Part shown: piece after piece, positions 24,479-33,368 of the stretch | How positions within the stretch are numbered: the stretch's first letter is position 1 | Layout of the letters: the number at the start of each line of letters is the position of its first letter | From: Pseudomonadota bacterium | GTDB lineage: Bacteria; Pseudomonadota; Alphaproteobacteria; Acetobacterales; Acetobacteraceae | Length of the DNA stretch: 64,000 bases | Direction: 5' to 3' | Assembly (NCBI GenBank): GCA_018240405.1 | Contig: JAFEFW010000616.1 | Coordinates: 53,692 to 117,691 of the forward strand | The notes under the pieces: model-generated | Seen by the model: only the letters and a program-made list of their open reading frames with translations | Databases searched by the model: none | What the model was told of the DNA's origin: nothing | Position numbers and translations under genes: made by a program

Positions 24479-25447
24479 ATGAGCGACACGATGTCAGTGA
24501 GTCGTTGGGCGGGGACGGCGGCCAAGCGTACCTTAAGTACACCGCGTCGTCCGTGGCGGTGGATCACCCTTGGGACAGCCTGCCTTCTCGCCTTCGCGTG
24601 GTTCGTGGCCGGCGGCGTCCTCCGGCACCGCGTTGATGACAACCTTGCCTTTACGCCCCCCATCCTGACGGCGAAGGGAAGCAGGACGGTGGATGTTGCC
24701 GCCGGATTGATTGCACGTGAAGTCGATCAGAATGGCTGGCAGCCGAACGACCCCTGGTTTTATCCGACTGCGCTGACCGACAACGCCGCGAATTTTCAGT
24801 CGGGTATGATGTGGGCCATATCGCGGCTGACGGTGGAGTTGACCGATCATGTCGGCCGCCTGGGCACCGTCGGCCGTATCGATGATGACCTGCAACGGGC
24901 GATGGGTTTGCTGCAGTATCCTGGTGACGTCTGGGTACTGGATCTTCGCTCTCTGCTGCCGGCCCCGAGCGAGGCGCAGTACCGGTCGGGGCGTGATTCC
25001 CTGCTGAACTACAACAAGCGTGTGGCGCAGGGCACTGCGGTGTTTGACGCACGGGCGGACAATCTGGCCGCGCTGCTGAACCGCATCGCCCGGGACATGG
25101 GCGCCGAATCCGAAAGCATTGAGAAGCGGGTGGCGCAGTCCAGCTTCGTGATTAGCCGCAGCGCGGACGATCTATTCTACCAGATCAAGGGCGCGGTGTA
25201 TGCCTACGCCGTGCTGTTCAAGGCGCTGGAAGCGGACTTCGCGCAGGTCATCACGGACGCGCGGGTGCAGACGCTGTGGACGGCGACCCAGCAGGCGCTG
25301 GACGACGCAGCTTCGTTACGGCCTCTGATCGTCCTGGACGCGCCCGCAGATGGATCGGTCTTCGCCAACCATCTTGCTGCCGAAGGCTACTACATTCTGC
25401 GCGCCAAGGCTCGGCTGCTGGATCTGGTGGGGGCGTTGCAGGTCTGA
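24479..25447 (+). CDS. DUF2333 family inner-membrane protein
   Basis: 322 residues: one N-terminal transmembrane helix (WITLGTACLLAFAWFVAGGV) after a basic stretch, then a periplasmic domain with DVAAGLIAREVDQNGWQPND, a typical DUF2333 start, and long helices. The family has no known function. ATG at 24479 has GGAGAG upstream. Its TGA overlaps the next ATG by 1 nt, so it is translationally coupled to the YqhA homologue. Confidence 0.75.
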   Translation: MSDTMSVSRWAGTAAKRTLSTPRRPWRWITLGTACLLAFAWFVAGGVLRHRVDDNLAFTPPILTAKGSRTVDVAAGLIAREVDQNGWQPNDPWFYPTALTDNAANFQSGMMWAISRLTVELTDHVGRLGTVGRIDDDLQRAMGLLQYPGDVWVLDLRSLLPAPSEAQYRSGRDSLLNYNKRVAQGTAVFDARADNLAALLNRIARDMGAESESIEKRVAQSSFVISRSADDLFYQIKGAVYAYAVLFKALEADFAQVITDARVQTLWTATQQALDDAASLRPLIVLDAPADGSVFANHLAAEGYYILRAKARLLDLVGALQV

Positions 25448-26004
25448 TGTACAGCCAGCACCGGAACATTCTCATGACCCCTGCTGACGCTACAGTCGAA
25501 ACAAACACGCCGGCTGCGGAGCGCGTGCTGGAGCGCACGATCTTCGCAACGCGGTGGCTGCTGGTCCCGTTCTATCTGGGACTGGTCGTGGGTTTGCTGT
25601 TGCTGCTGCTGGTCTTCGGGCAGAAAGCGGTGGACCTGATCGACCTGGTCTGGACGGCGAAGCCGACGGACGTTGCGTTGGGCGTACTGGCACTGGTCGA
25701 TCTCTGCCTGATGGCGAACCTGATCGTAATGATCATTTTCGCGGGCTACGAGTGCTTCGTTTCACGCCTGGATGTCGGGCATGAGCGACTGGCATGGATG
25801 GGGCGGATCGGCTTTGGTGACCTCAAGCTGCGCCTGGTGGCATCAATTGTTGCCATTTCGGCAATCCATCTGCTGGAGGACTTCATGAAGGTCGGCAGCA
25901 TGCCTGATCGCGAACTGGCCTGGCGGCTGGGCCTGCACGGTGCGTTTGTGCTCTCTGGCGTGCTGCTGGCATGTATGGACCGACTGGTGGGTGAGCGGCA
26001 CTGA
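25447..26004 (+). CDS. yqhA: YqhA-like UPF0114 membrane protein
   Basis: 185 residues with three to four transmembrane helices. It aligns by eye along its length with E. coli YqhA: RVLERTIFATRWLLVPFYLG, LVDLCLMANLIVMIIFAGYE, CFVSRLD, LKLRLVASIVAISAIHLLED and a closing MDRLVGERH. Function is not established. In-frame ATG at 25474 is an alternative start that would give the length usual for the family. Last gene of the TerB operon. Confidence 0.82.
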   Translation: MYSQHRNILMTPADATVETNTPAAERVLERTIFATRWLLVPFYLGLVVGLLLLLLVFGQKAVDLIDLVWTAKPTDVALGVLALVDLCLMANLIVMIIFAGYECFVSRLDVGHERLAWMGRIGFGDLKLRLVASIVAISAIHLLEDFMKVGSMPDRELAWRLGLHGAFVLSGVLLACMDRLVGERH

Positions 26005-26158
26005 CGGTGACGGCGGCGGATCCCTACCCGCCAGCACGAAGGACCAACGGCTTGGCTCTCCGGCAACGCGCGGGGGAGCCAACCTCAACGCCGGCCGAAC
26101 CCGCGCCTGCCTCGGCCATGGAGCACTTTAGCGCGCCGCGTCAGAGCCGACCGATCCG

Positions 26159-27661
26159 TTACGCGTATTGCCGGCGTAGTTCCCGCTTCAGCAGTTTGCC
26201 GGCCGTGTTGCGGGGCAGGGTGTCGACGAACTGAACCTGCTTCGGCAGCTTGTACGGCGCCAGATGCTGCCGGGCGTGGGCAATCAGTTCCGCTGCCTCG
26301 ACAGACTGGTCCGGGCGGAGCACGACGAAGGCGGTCACCGCCTCGATCCATTTGTCGTCCGGCAATCCGACAACCGCGACCTCGGACACCGCCGGATGGG
26401 TGAACAGCTACTAGTCCACCTCGCGGCTCGCCACCAGAGCGCCGCCGGTGTTGATCACGTCGCGAATGCGGTCGACGATGTAGAGATACCCTTCCTCGTC
26501 GAAATAGCCGACATCGCCGGAATGAAACCAACCGCCGGCGAAGGCGTCCTCAGTCTCCTTCGGCTTGTTCCAGTAGCCCTGCATCAGGTGAGGGGAGCGG
26601 TGCACGATCTCGCCATGCGTGCCGGGAGGCACGTCGTTCATCTCGGGATCGACGACGCGGGTCTGCACGTTCAGGCAGGGGCGGCCGCAGGAGGCCGGGC
26701 GAGCGTCGTGCTCCTCGGGGCGCAGCATGGTCGCCAGCGGCGCGATTTCGGTCTGGCCGTAGCAGTTGTATGGCCGCGCATTCGGCAAGCGCTCGCGCAA
26801 CTCCTGCAACACCGGCACCGGCATGATCGAAGCGCCATAATAGATCTTCTGCAGCGAGGTCAGGTCGCGCTTGGCAAAATCCGGGTGGCGCAGCAGGCTG
26901 ATCCACACCGTCGGCGGCGCGAAGAACGAATTGATGCGCTCCTGCTCGATCAGGCGCAGCACCTGGTCCGGCACTGGCGCCTCTATCAGAATGTTGCGGA
27001 TGCCGACCATAAGCTGCGGCATCGTAAAGGCATGGGTCTGCGCCGTGTGGTACAGCGGCAGAGCCGCCAGGGCCACGTCGGTCTCGGCATAGTCCATGCC
27101 GTGGATGACCGAGTAATACTGCGACAGCATGGCCTTGTGCGACATCATGGCGCCTTTGGGAGCGGCCGTCGTGCCCGAGGTGTAGACGATCTGCGCCAGG
27201 CTGTCGTCGTGCAGCGCCGGGTCCGGCACGGGCCCGACGGGCGGCGCCAGGGCAATGTCGACAAACTCGCCGATTGGCCGGTGCGGCACAGCGATGCCGG
27301 CTACGTTGCCCTCCAGCCCCTGCCCGACCAGCAACAGGCGGGAACCGGATTGTTCGACGATGTAAGCCAGTTCCTCACCGGTCAGCGCGTAGTTGACCGG
27401 CACATGGACAAAGCCGCCACGCACGCAGGCCAGCCAGGCGATGAAATAGGCGTCGGAATTGCGGCCATAGGCAGCAATCCGGTCGCCGGTCTCCAGCCCC
27501 AGGCTGGCGAAATAGGCCGCCACCGTGTCCGCCGCCTTGTCGAGTGCCGTGAACGACCAGTCACGATCCCCGAACACCAGGGCGGAGCGCTCACGAAACA
27601 CCCGAGCGGCGCGGTGGATGGCGTCGCCAACGGTATTGCGGCGGATCAGGTCAATGTTCAC
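26159..27661 (-). pseudogene. Acyl-CoA synthetase (AMP-forming) interrupted by two adjacent in-frame stops
   Basis: The 5' part (26411-27661) encodes 416 residues of an ANL-superfamily ligase with IVYTSGTTAAPKGAMMSHKA (P-loop), YGQTE, FHSGDVGYFDEEGYLYIVDR and DVINTGG. It then meets TAG (26411-26413) and TAG (26408-26410). The same frame continues without further stops to 26159 through LFTHPAVSEVAVVGLPDDKW to PRNTAGKLLKREL, the C-terminal domain with the catalytic Lys. Where homologues have GGENV-x-x-REVEEVL this one reads GGALVASREVD**L, so several neighbouring codons are altered. As written it cannot make the C-terminal lid. Its ATG overlaps the RidA stop by 4 nt. A sequencing error is less likely, as two stops plus changed flanking codons are involved. 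Confidence 0.8.
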
Positions 27662-28047
27662 GCCACCGCCTCGGCTTCGATCTCGACCATGAACTTCGGG
27701 TCGGCGAGGCCGGCAACGAACAGCAACGTCGAGGCCGGGGCGTGCGTGCCGAAGACGGCACCACGGGCGGCACGAAACGCAGCCAGCAGGTCGCGATCGG
27801 TGAGGAAGACGGTGGTCTTGACGATGTTTTCCACGCCCATGCCGTTTTCGGTCAGAATCGCGCGGAGATTGGCGAAAGCCTGGGCGATCTGGGCTTCGCC
27901 GCCGGGGGGAACGGTACCGTCGGGCGCCATGCCGACCTGACCCGAGATGATCAGCCGTCGTGCGTCACCGGTAATTTCAATGGCGTGTGTATAGCCGGTC
28001 GGCTCCTTAACGGCGGCCGGATTGCTGCGCTTGATCTGGGCTGGCAT
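27658..28047 (-). CDS. RidA family (YjgF/YER057c/UK114) protein
   Basis: 129 residues of the RidA fold: YTHAIEITGDARRLIISGQV, QIAQAFANLRAILTENGMG, NIVKTTVFLTD and FGTHAPASTLLFVAGL, the last normally holding the conserved Arg (P-x-R/T-S). Family members hydrolyse reactive enamine/imine intermediates or act in catabolism. ATG at 28047 has GGGAGG 9 nt upstream. It is co-transcribed with the broken acyl-CoA synthetase. The gap of 238 nt to the thiolase gene upstream holds no gene. Confidence 0.82.
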   Translation of the reverse strand: MPAQIKRSNPAAVKEPTGYTHAIEITGDARRLIISGQVGMAPDGTVPPGGEAQIAQAFANLRAILTENGMGVENIVKTTVFLTDRDLLAAFRAARGAVFGTHAPASTLLFVAGLADPKFMVEIEAEAVA

Positions 28048-28285
28048 GGCTGTGGACCTCCCGACAAAGGCGCGGGCGGTGCCCACGCTGGCTCGCGGCG
28101 TAGCGCGGATTCCGGCGATGGTGCAACGGGGGTATTCGAGCGCGGGGCCGGCGCGCTCATCGGATGTGATCGCGCTTGCCGCGACCACATCCGATGAATG
28201 TGTGGTGAAGGTCAGCCAGCGGCGCACCACGCGCCCGAAGTCGTGGATGTCCGGCGCGAGGCCGGCCATCACAGTGCAACGAAAT

Positions 28286-29458
28286 TTACCGCTCTAGCGC
28301 CATTGCGACGCCCATCCCGCCGCCGATGCACAGGGTGGCGAGGCCCTTCTTCGCGTCCCGCTTCTGCATCTCATGCAGCAGCGTGACCAGGATGCGCGCG
28401 CCGGAGGCGCCGATCGGGTGGCCGATGGCGATCGCGCCGCCATTGACGTTCACCTTGGCGGTGTCCCAGCCCAGATCCTTGTTCACCGCCAGCGCCTGCG
28501 CGGCAAACGCCTCATTCGCCTCGACCAGGTCCAGGTCATCAGGCGACCAGCCAACGCGCTTCAGCACCTTGCGGGTGGAGGGGATTGGGCCGGTGCCCAT
28601 CACCGCCGGATCGACGCCGGCGGTGGCAAAGCCGGCGATGCGAGCAAGTGGCGTCAGGCCGCGCTTCTGCGCCTCGGATGCCGTCATCAGCACCACCGTG
28701 GCGGCACCGTCGTTGATGCCGGACGCATTGCCGGCGGTCACCGTGCCGTCCTTGGTGAAGGCGGGGCGGAGCTTGGCCATCGTCTCCAGGTTCGCGTCGT
28801 GGCGGATATACTCGTCGTCGGTGATCACCGTCTCACCCTTGCGGGTCTTCACCGTGACCGGCGCGATCTCATCCTTGAACCGGCCAGCCTTCTGCGCGGC
28901 CGAGGCCTTGTTCTGCGACTGCACCGCGAAGGCGTCCTGCTGTTCGCGGGTGATCTGGTACTTAGTGGCAACGTTTTCCGCCGTGTTGCCCATGTGGTAG
29001 CCGTGGAACGCGTCCCACAGCCCGTCCTTCAGCATCGTATCGATGAACTCGACACCGCCCATCTTGGTGCCATTGCGCAGGTGCGCGGCGTGGGCGGACA
29101 GGCTCATGCTCTCCATGCCGCCGGCGGCGACGATCGCGCTCTCGCCGGTGCGGATCTGCTGCGCCGCCAGTGCAACCGCACGCAGGCCGGAGCCGCAGAC
29201 CTGGTTGATGCCGAAGGCGGTGGCGCTGTCCGGCACGCCGGCGGCGCGGGCGGCCTGGCGGGTGGGGTTCTGGCCTTCGCCGGCGGCGAGCACCTGGCCG
29301 TAGATGAGTTCGTCGATGTCCGAGGCTTCCAGCCCCGCCCGGCCGATTGCCGCCTTCAGCGCAATGGCGCCGAGGTCATGCGCCTGCAGTGAGCCGAGTG
29401 CGCCGTTGAAGCTGCCGACCGGTGTGCGGGCCGCCGAGACGATAACGATATCTTCCAT
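28286..29458 (-). CDS. Acetyl-CoA C-acetyltransferase (thiolase)
   Basis: 390 residues, the normal length for biosynthetic thiolases. The acyl-accepting Cys is C88 in INQVCGSGL, with H347 in GHPIGASG and the proton-transfer C377 in CIGGGMG. NASGINDGAA and EANEAFAAQAL are also present. It condenses two acetyl-CoA to acetoacetyl-CoA (or the reverse) in the cytoplasm, and could serve polyhydroxyalkanoate, fatty-acid or acetoacetate metabolism along with the CoA-transferase 6.6 kb away. It is divergent from the Rieske-FAD reductase gene. Confidence 0.93.
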   Translation of the reverse strand: MEDIVIVSAARTPVGSFNGALGSLQAHDLGAIALKAAIGRAGLEASDIDELIYGQVLAAGEGQNPTRQAARAAGVPDSATAFGINQVCGSGLRAVALAAQQIRTGESAIVAAGGMESMSLSAHAAHLRNGTKMGGVEFIDTMLKDGLWDAFHGYHMGNTAENVATKYQITREQQDAFAVQSQNKASAAQKAGRFKDEIAPVTVKTRKGETVITDDEYIRHDANLETMAKLRPAFTKDGTVTAGNASGINDGAATVVLMTASEAQKRGLTPLARIAGFATAGVDPAVMGTGPIPSTRKVLKRVGWSPDDLDLVEANEAFAAQALAVNKDLGWDTAKVNVNGGAIAIGHPIGASGARILVTLLHEMQKRDAKKGLATLCIGGGMGVAMALER

Positions 29459-29667
29459 TTCTCTGATCTCCCCTGATTGAGGATGGCCTCTCCCGGCGGC
29501 CTGGCACCGCCGGGGGGAGATGTGCGGAATTCTGTGTTGCAGCGCAAGATGACTCTGACGCCGGGCAGGGTTGCCATGGGCTGCGTGTCGGGCGCGAGGC
29601 CGGTCTGGCCGACGAACCGGCGTTGGCAGGATGCGTTCTGCGCACAGGGCAGAACGGTGCAGCGGCG

Positions 29668-31215
29668 ATGACGGCTTCCTCGGAACATGACGTGGCGGCG
29701 CTGGACGAGGTGCCGCTGACCGGCCTGCACGTCGTGGATGTTGCCGGCACGCCGATCCTGCTGACGCGGCAGGGTGACACGGTGCACGCGGTGGGCGCGC
29801 GCTGCCCGCACGCCGGTGGGCCGCTGGCGGAGGGTGTCCGCGACGGCGACCGGGTGATCTGTCCCTGGCACAAGGCGGCGTTCTACCTGACGACCGGGAC
29901 GCTGCTGGATCCCCCCGCAGTCGATCCGCTGCCCCGCTATGACGTGCGCGTCGCTGCCGGGCGGGTGCTGGTGACGCTGCCCGCTGCGCCCGCCAAGGAC
30001 GCTGCTGCCGCGCCGGATGCTCGTTGCTTCGTCATCGCCGGCGCCGGCGCGGCGGGTGCGATGGCGGCGCAGGCGATGCGGGAGATCGGCTTTGGCGGCC
30101 GCATCGTCATGCTCGATAGCGCCAACCGCGTGCCGTACGATCGGACTGTCCTGAGCAAATACGCGCTGTCCGGCGAGGCCGGCGCAGAGAAGACACCGTT
30201 GCAGCGGCAGGACTACTACCGCGCGCATCGGATCGAGCGTCGGACCGCGACGGTCGTCGCCGTTGATCCTGACGGCCGGCGCATCACCTGCGCCGACGGA
30301 ACCAGCCTGGCCTATGATCGGCTGCTGCTCGCAACCGGTGGTATGCCGCGCAGTCCACACATTCCCGGGGCGGAGCGGGCGTTCCTGCTGCGCAGCAGGG
30401 ACGACGCAGAGCGCATCCTGGCGCAGGCGGAACGCAGTGAGCGCGCCGTTGTGTTCGGGGCCGGCTTCATCGGCATGGAGGTGGCGGCGGCCCTGCGCGA
30501 GCGCGGGTTGGACGTGACCGTGGTCGGGCCGGAAGCAGCGCCGTTCGAGAAACAGCTCGGTGCGACGATCGGCCGCGCCTTTGTTCACCTGCACCTGCGT
30601 TACGGCGTCGCCTTCCGGCTGAGCCGCTCGATCACGTCGATCGAGGCTGACGGCGTCACGCTGGACAGCGGCGAGCGGCTGCCGGCGGATCTTGTCGTGA
30701 TCGGCGCCGGCATCACGCCGGCGACCGAATTTGCCGCTTCGTTGCCGCGCAACGACGACGGCAGCCTGAGCGTCGACGCGACGCTGCGCGTGGCCGACGG
30801 CATCTACGCCGCGGGCGATATCGCGCGCTTTCCGCTGTATGGCGACGGGACACCGATCCGGGTGGAACACTGGCGCGTCGCGGAACAGCATGGCCGCGTG
30901 GCAGCGCGCAACATGCTGGGCGGGTCGGAGCGCTATGACGCCGTTCCGGTATTCTGGACGATCCAGTATCTCAAGCGCCTGGATTATATCGGCCATGCGG
31001 CCGACTGGGACGACATCGTCGTCCACGGCGACCTCGAGCAGCCCTGTTTCCTGGCGTACTACGTCAAAGACGGCTTTGTGGTCGCCGCGGCCGGGTTGGA
31101 CCGCGATCGCGACACGGCCGCCCTGATCGCGCTGTTTTCGCGGCGGCGCGACTGGACACCTAAGGCGCTCGGGGCGTCCCCCGCCGACGTGCTGGCGCGC
31201 GGCGCTGGGGCGTAG
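29668..31215 (+). CDS. Rieske [2Fe-2S] domain fused to FAD/NAD(P)H oxidoreductase
   Basis: 515 residues. An N-terminal Rieske domain has its ligands in CPHAGG (Cys, His) and CPWHKA (Cys, His). A pyridine-nucleotide-disulfide-type reductase follows: FVIAGAGAAGAMAAQAM for FAD, VVFGAGFIGMEVAAAL for NAD(P)H, and GIYAAGDIARFPLYG for the second FAD contact. This is the AIFM3-like or ferredoxin-reductase-like architecture. ATG at 29668 is used; a longer frame from 29623 is open but less likely. It probably passes electrons to an oxygenase or quinone; the partner is unknown. Confidence 0.88.
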   Translation: MTASSEHDVAALDEVPLTGLHVVDVAGTPILLTRQGDTVHAVGARCPHAGGPLAEGVRDGDRVICPWHKAAFYLTTGTLLDPPAVDPLPRYDVRVAAGRVLVTLPAAPAKDAAAAPDARCFVIAGAGAAGAMAAQAMREIGFGGRIVMLDSANRVPYDRTVLSKYALSGEAGAEKTPLQRQDYYRAHRIERRTATVVAVDPDGRRITCADGTSLAYDRLLLATGGMPRSPHIPGAERAFLLRSRDDAERILAQAERSERAVVFGAGFIGMEVAAALRERGLDVTVVGPEAAPFEKQLGATIGRAFVHLHLRYGVAFRLSRSITSIEADGVTLDSGERLPADLVVIGAGITPATEFAASLPRNDDGSLSVDATLRVADGIYAAGDIARFPLYGDGTPIRVEHWRVAEQHGRVAARNMLGGSERYDAVPVFWTIQYLKRLDYIGHAADWDDIVVHGDLEQPCFLAYYVKDGFVVAAAGLDRDRDTAALIALFSRRRDWTPKALGASPADVLARGAGA

Positions 31216-31233
31216 GCGCCGCGCTTCGTCCGG

Positions 31234-31944
31234 TCAGACGCCGAGCTTCGTCGCCATGTCCTGGATGTCGGTGGCAACGATGTCCCAGTCCTGTTCGGCC
31301 TTGGTATCGCGGACCTGATGTGGGCCGTACTCGGTCGGGCGAGGGAAGAAGGCCGTCTGCAGCCCGCATCTGCGCGCGGCGGCGAGGTCGCCGTTATGCG
31401 CCGCGGCCATCATCACCTGGTCCGGCCGGACGTTGAGCATGTTGGCGACACCCAGATAGGTCTCCGGGTCTGGCTTGAAATGGCCGAACAGGTCGGAGCC
31501 GAAGATCATGTCCCACGGGATGCCGGCGTGCTTGGCCATGTTCAGCAGCAGGGAGACATTGCCGTTGGACAGCGGGCCGATGATGAACCGGGACTTCAGG
31601 CGTGTCAGGCCGGGGACGGAGTCCGGCCATGGGTTCAGCCGGTGCCAGCCGAGGTTGATGTGGACTTTGTCCTCCTCGGTCAAGCCGGTGATGCCGTGTT
31701 CGGTGATCAGGCGGTCGAGTGAGCCGCGGTGCAGGTCATCGAGCCGGGTCCATGGCAACTCGCCGCTGCGGACGCGCTGCATGGACGGCTGATAGGCGGC
31801 GCGCCAGGCATCAACCAGGGCCGGCCAGTCGGCTTTGACGCCCCGTTGCGCGCCATAGGCGGAGAGGTCGGCGATGAGGCTGGAGCGCCAGTCGACGACG
31901 GTGCCGAAGGTGTCGAAGACGATGGCGACGGGGGACTGGGGCAT
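31234..31944 (-). CDS. Haloacid dehalogenase, type II
   Basis: 236 residues of the HAD superfamily. FDTFGTVVDWR contains the nucleophilic Asp, followed by a helical cap domain, IGPLSNGNVSLL (motif II), FGHFKPDPETYL (motif III Lys) and AAAHNGDLAAARRCGL (motif IV), which is the L-2-haloacid dehalogenase arrangement. ATG at 31944 has AGGAGGAGA upstream. It releases halide from 2-haloalkanoates or acts as a related phosphatase. Convergent with the Rieske-FAD gene. Confidence 0.86.
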   Translation of the reverse strand: MPQSPVAIVFDTFGTVVDWRSSLIADLSAYGAQRGVKADWPALVDAWRAAYQPSMQRVRSGELPWTRLDDLHRGSLDRLITEHGITGLTEEDKVHINLGWHRLNPWPDSVPGLTRLKSRFIIGPLSNGNVSLLLNMAKHAGIPWDMIFGSDLFGHFKPDPETYLGVANMLNVRPDQVMMAAAHNGDLAAARRCGLQTAFFPRPTEYGPHQVRDTKAEQDWDIVATDIQDMATKLGV

Positions 31945-32174
31945 GGACGAGGTCTCCTCCTGAGGTCCGGAGAGAGCGAGCGTAAGAGGCTTGGTCAAGT
32001 TCCGCCAATGTGGCCGGCCAATGGGGTGGTCCATGCAAACGAATGCAACGCAGAATGGCGGCAGGTCATGCGGGGTTTCGTTGACGGATCGAACCGGTCG
32101 ACGGTCATTCTCGCGCCAAGTAGAGCCCGTTGCCCAGCTCCGATAGTTTCAGCCTCGTCCTGAGGAGCCGCGCC

Positions 32175-32504
32175 TCAGTCAGCCGATTTGTCGACCGCGG
32201 GATCAATGCCGATGTCGTCGTCGGCATCCAAATCATCGTCTGCATCAGCTTCGTCGGCGTCAGCGTCGTCGTCGACCGCATCCGCAGGCTCAACCTCATC
32301 GTCAACAGTTGTTGGCACCGGCGTGTGCAGACGCTGCATTCTGCTGCCAAAGCGACGGACAGTCGGCGGTCGTATGACACGGGGTTGTGTCGGCGGCTGC
32401 TTTGCGCCGCATTTCGGGCAAACCGCCGGAACCCGTTTCAGGTCGTAGAAGCGTTCTTGACACCCGGTGCAGGTGCACTTGGTGCCCAATTCCGGCCGGC
32501 CCAT
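32175..32504 (-). CDS. TIGR02300/FYDLN-type acidic zinc-ribbon protein
   Basis: 109 residues. An N-terminal zinc ribbon (CTCTGCQERFYDLKRVPAVC followed by PKC) contains the FYDL motif that names the family. A basic linker and then an Asp-rich tail (about 20 Asp in the last 40 residues) follow. The family is small, of unknown function, and typical of Alphaproteobacteria, which supports the taxonomic inference. Confidence 0.85.
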   Translation of the reverse strand: MGRPELGTKCTCTGCQERFYDLKRVPAVCPKCGAKQPPTQPRVIRPPTVRRFGSRMQRLHTPVPTTVDDEVEPADAVDDDADADEADADDDLDADDDIGIDPAVDKSAD

Positions 32505-32625
32505 CTTCTTTTCCTAAACGAAAGAGCGCTGACCGACCCATGCCGGAAGGCCTTTTCGTCCTCGTCCAAAGCTCCAGTGGCGTAGGCAGGCGGACGGCTG
32601 GTGCCGTCCCACTATCGCCCACGAG

Positions 32626-32982
32626 TCAGCCGGCCTTCGCGACGCTCAATTTGTCTGCACAGGCCCGCGCGAGGGCGCTGTCAGGTGCCTTGTCGTCACC
32701 GAACGTCGCCCAGCCGGCCTTCATCACCATGTCACTACGCGTGTACCACGCAGTCTCAGCCTGCATTTTTGTGAAGACCGTCTTGTCAGGATCGAGTTGT
32801 GCCTTGGCAACGCAGAACGGGACAAGAGCCGACACGACGGCAGCGCTTGACCGCTCCTGCGCGAGCTTTTCGGCGGTTGCCGATGTGGTCCATCCGAGCT
32901 GCGAAAATCCGGTGATCGCCATTACAACTGCGCCAGCCACGACACCCCAGATTGCGGGCTTGACCCAAACAGGGATTTTCAT
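32626..32982 (-). CDS. Small membrane-anchored protein, unknown function
   Basis: 118 residues with one N-terminal transmembrane helix (AIWGVVAGAVVMAITGF). A soluble, mostly helical domain follows, with C-x-A-K and an ARACADKL tail; two Cys could pair if it faces the periplasm. ATG at 32982 has AAGGAG 7 nt upstream; an upstream in-frame start at 32997 lacks this. Similar short proteins are known in alphaproteobacteria, without assigned role. Confidence 0.6.
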   Translation of the reverse strand: MKIPVWVKPAIWGVVAGAVVMAITGFSQLGWTTSATAEKLAQERSSAAVVSALVPFCVAKAQLDPDKTVFTKMQAETAWYTRSDMVMKAGWATFGDDKAPDSALARACADKLSVAKAG

Positions 32983-33224
32983 TGGACGCTCCTTCATTGT
33001 GAGGAAGACGGTTCAGCTCAAGGCGACATTACGTTTGCTTCAGATGGTAGGCGGCCTTCGCCGTTACAGCACCCGGACAAAAATAATCCTCCAGACGCGG
33101 CGGCATCGCGTTATGTAAGACTTGGGACACTGTGTGCCGACAAACTTGGCTCACGGGCGTATGCTTTGCTGATCGGCAAGATCCGTGATAAGCGCAAGAG
33201 CTGTAGACACGAACGGAAATTATC

Positions 33225-33368
33225 GTGGCAAAAGGCCAGAAGAGATCAAATCGAGAAGCAAAAAAGCCTAAGAAAACGGCCGCAGACCGGCTGAAGGAGA
33301 GCACGGCCGCTGCCGATCGTCAGATTGCCCGCATAAGCCTCAAGGACGCGGCGGCTAAAAAAGGTTAG
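33225..33368 (+). CDS. Small basic KGQKRSNREAKKPK protein
   Basis: 47 residues from GTG at 33225, very Lys/Arg-rich at the N-terminus (AKGQKRSNREAKKPKKT), with a helical tail. Short proteins with the same KGQxRSNREAKKPK start are widespread in alphaproteobacteria and may bind nucleic acid; the function is unknown. GGAA lies 8 nt upstream of the start. It is divergent from the preceding small membrane protein. Confidence 0.68.
   Translation: MAKGQKRSNREAKKPKKTAADRLKESTAAADRQIARISLKDAAAKKG

Noticed and set aside
26408-26413. Amber recoding (pyrrolysine-like) as an explanation of the TAG TAG
   Set aside because: Two adjacent stops with altered flanking conserved residues are better explained by mutation, and no other gene in the window needs TAG read-through.
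26264-27940. 558-residue plus-strand frame
   Set aside because: It is the antisense shadow of the acyl-CoA synthetase and RidA genes; rich in His/Arg/Gln with no motif.
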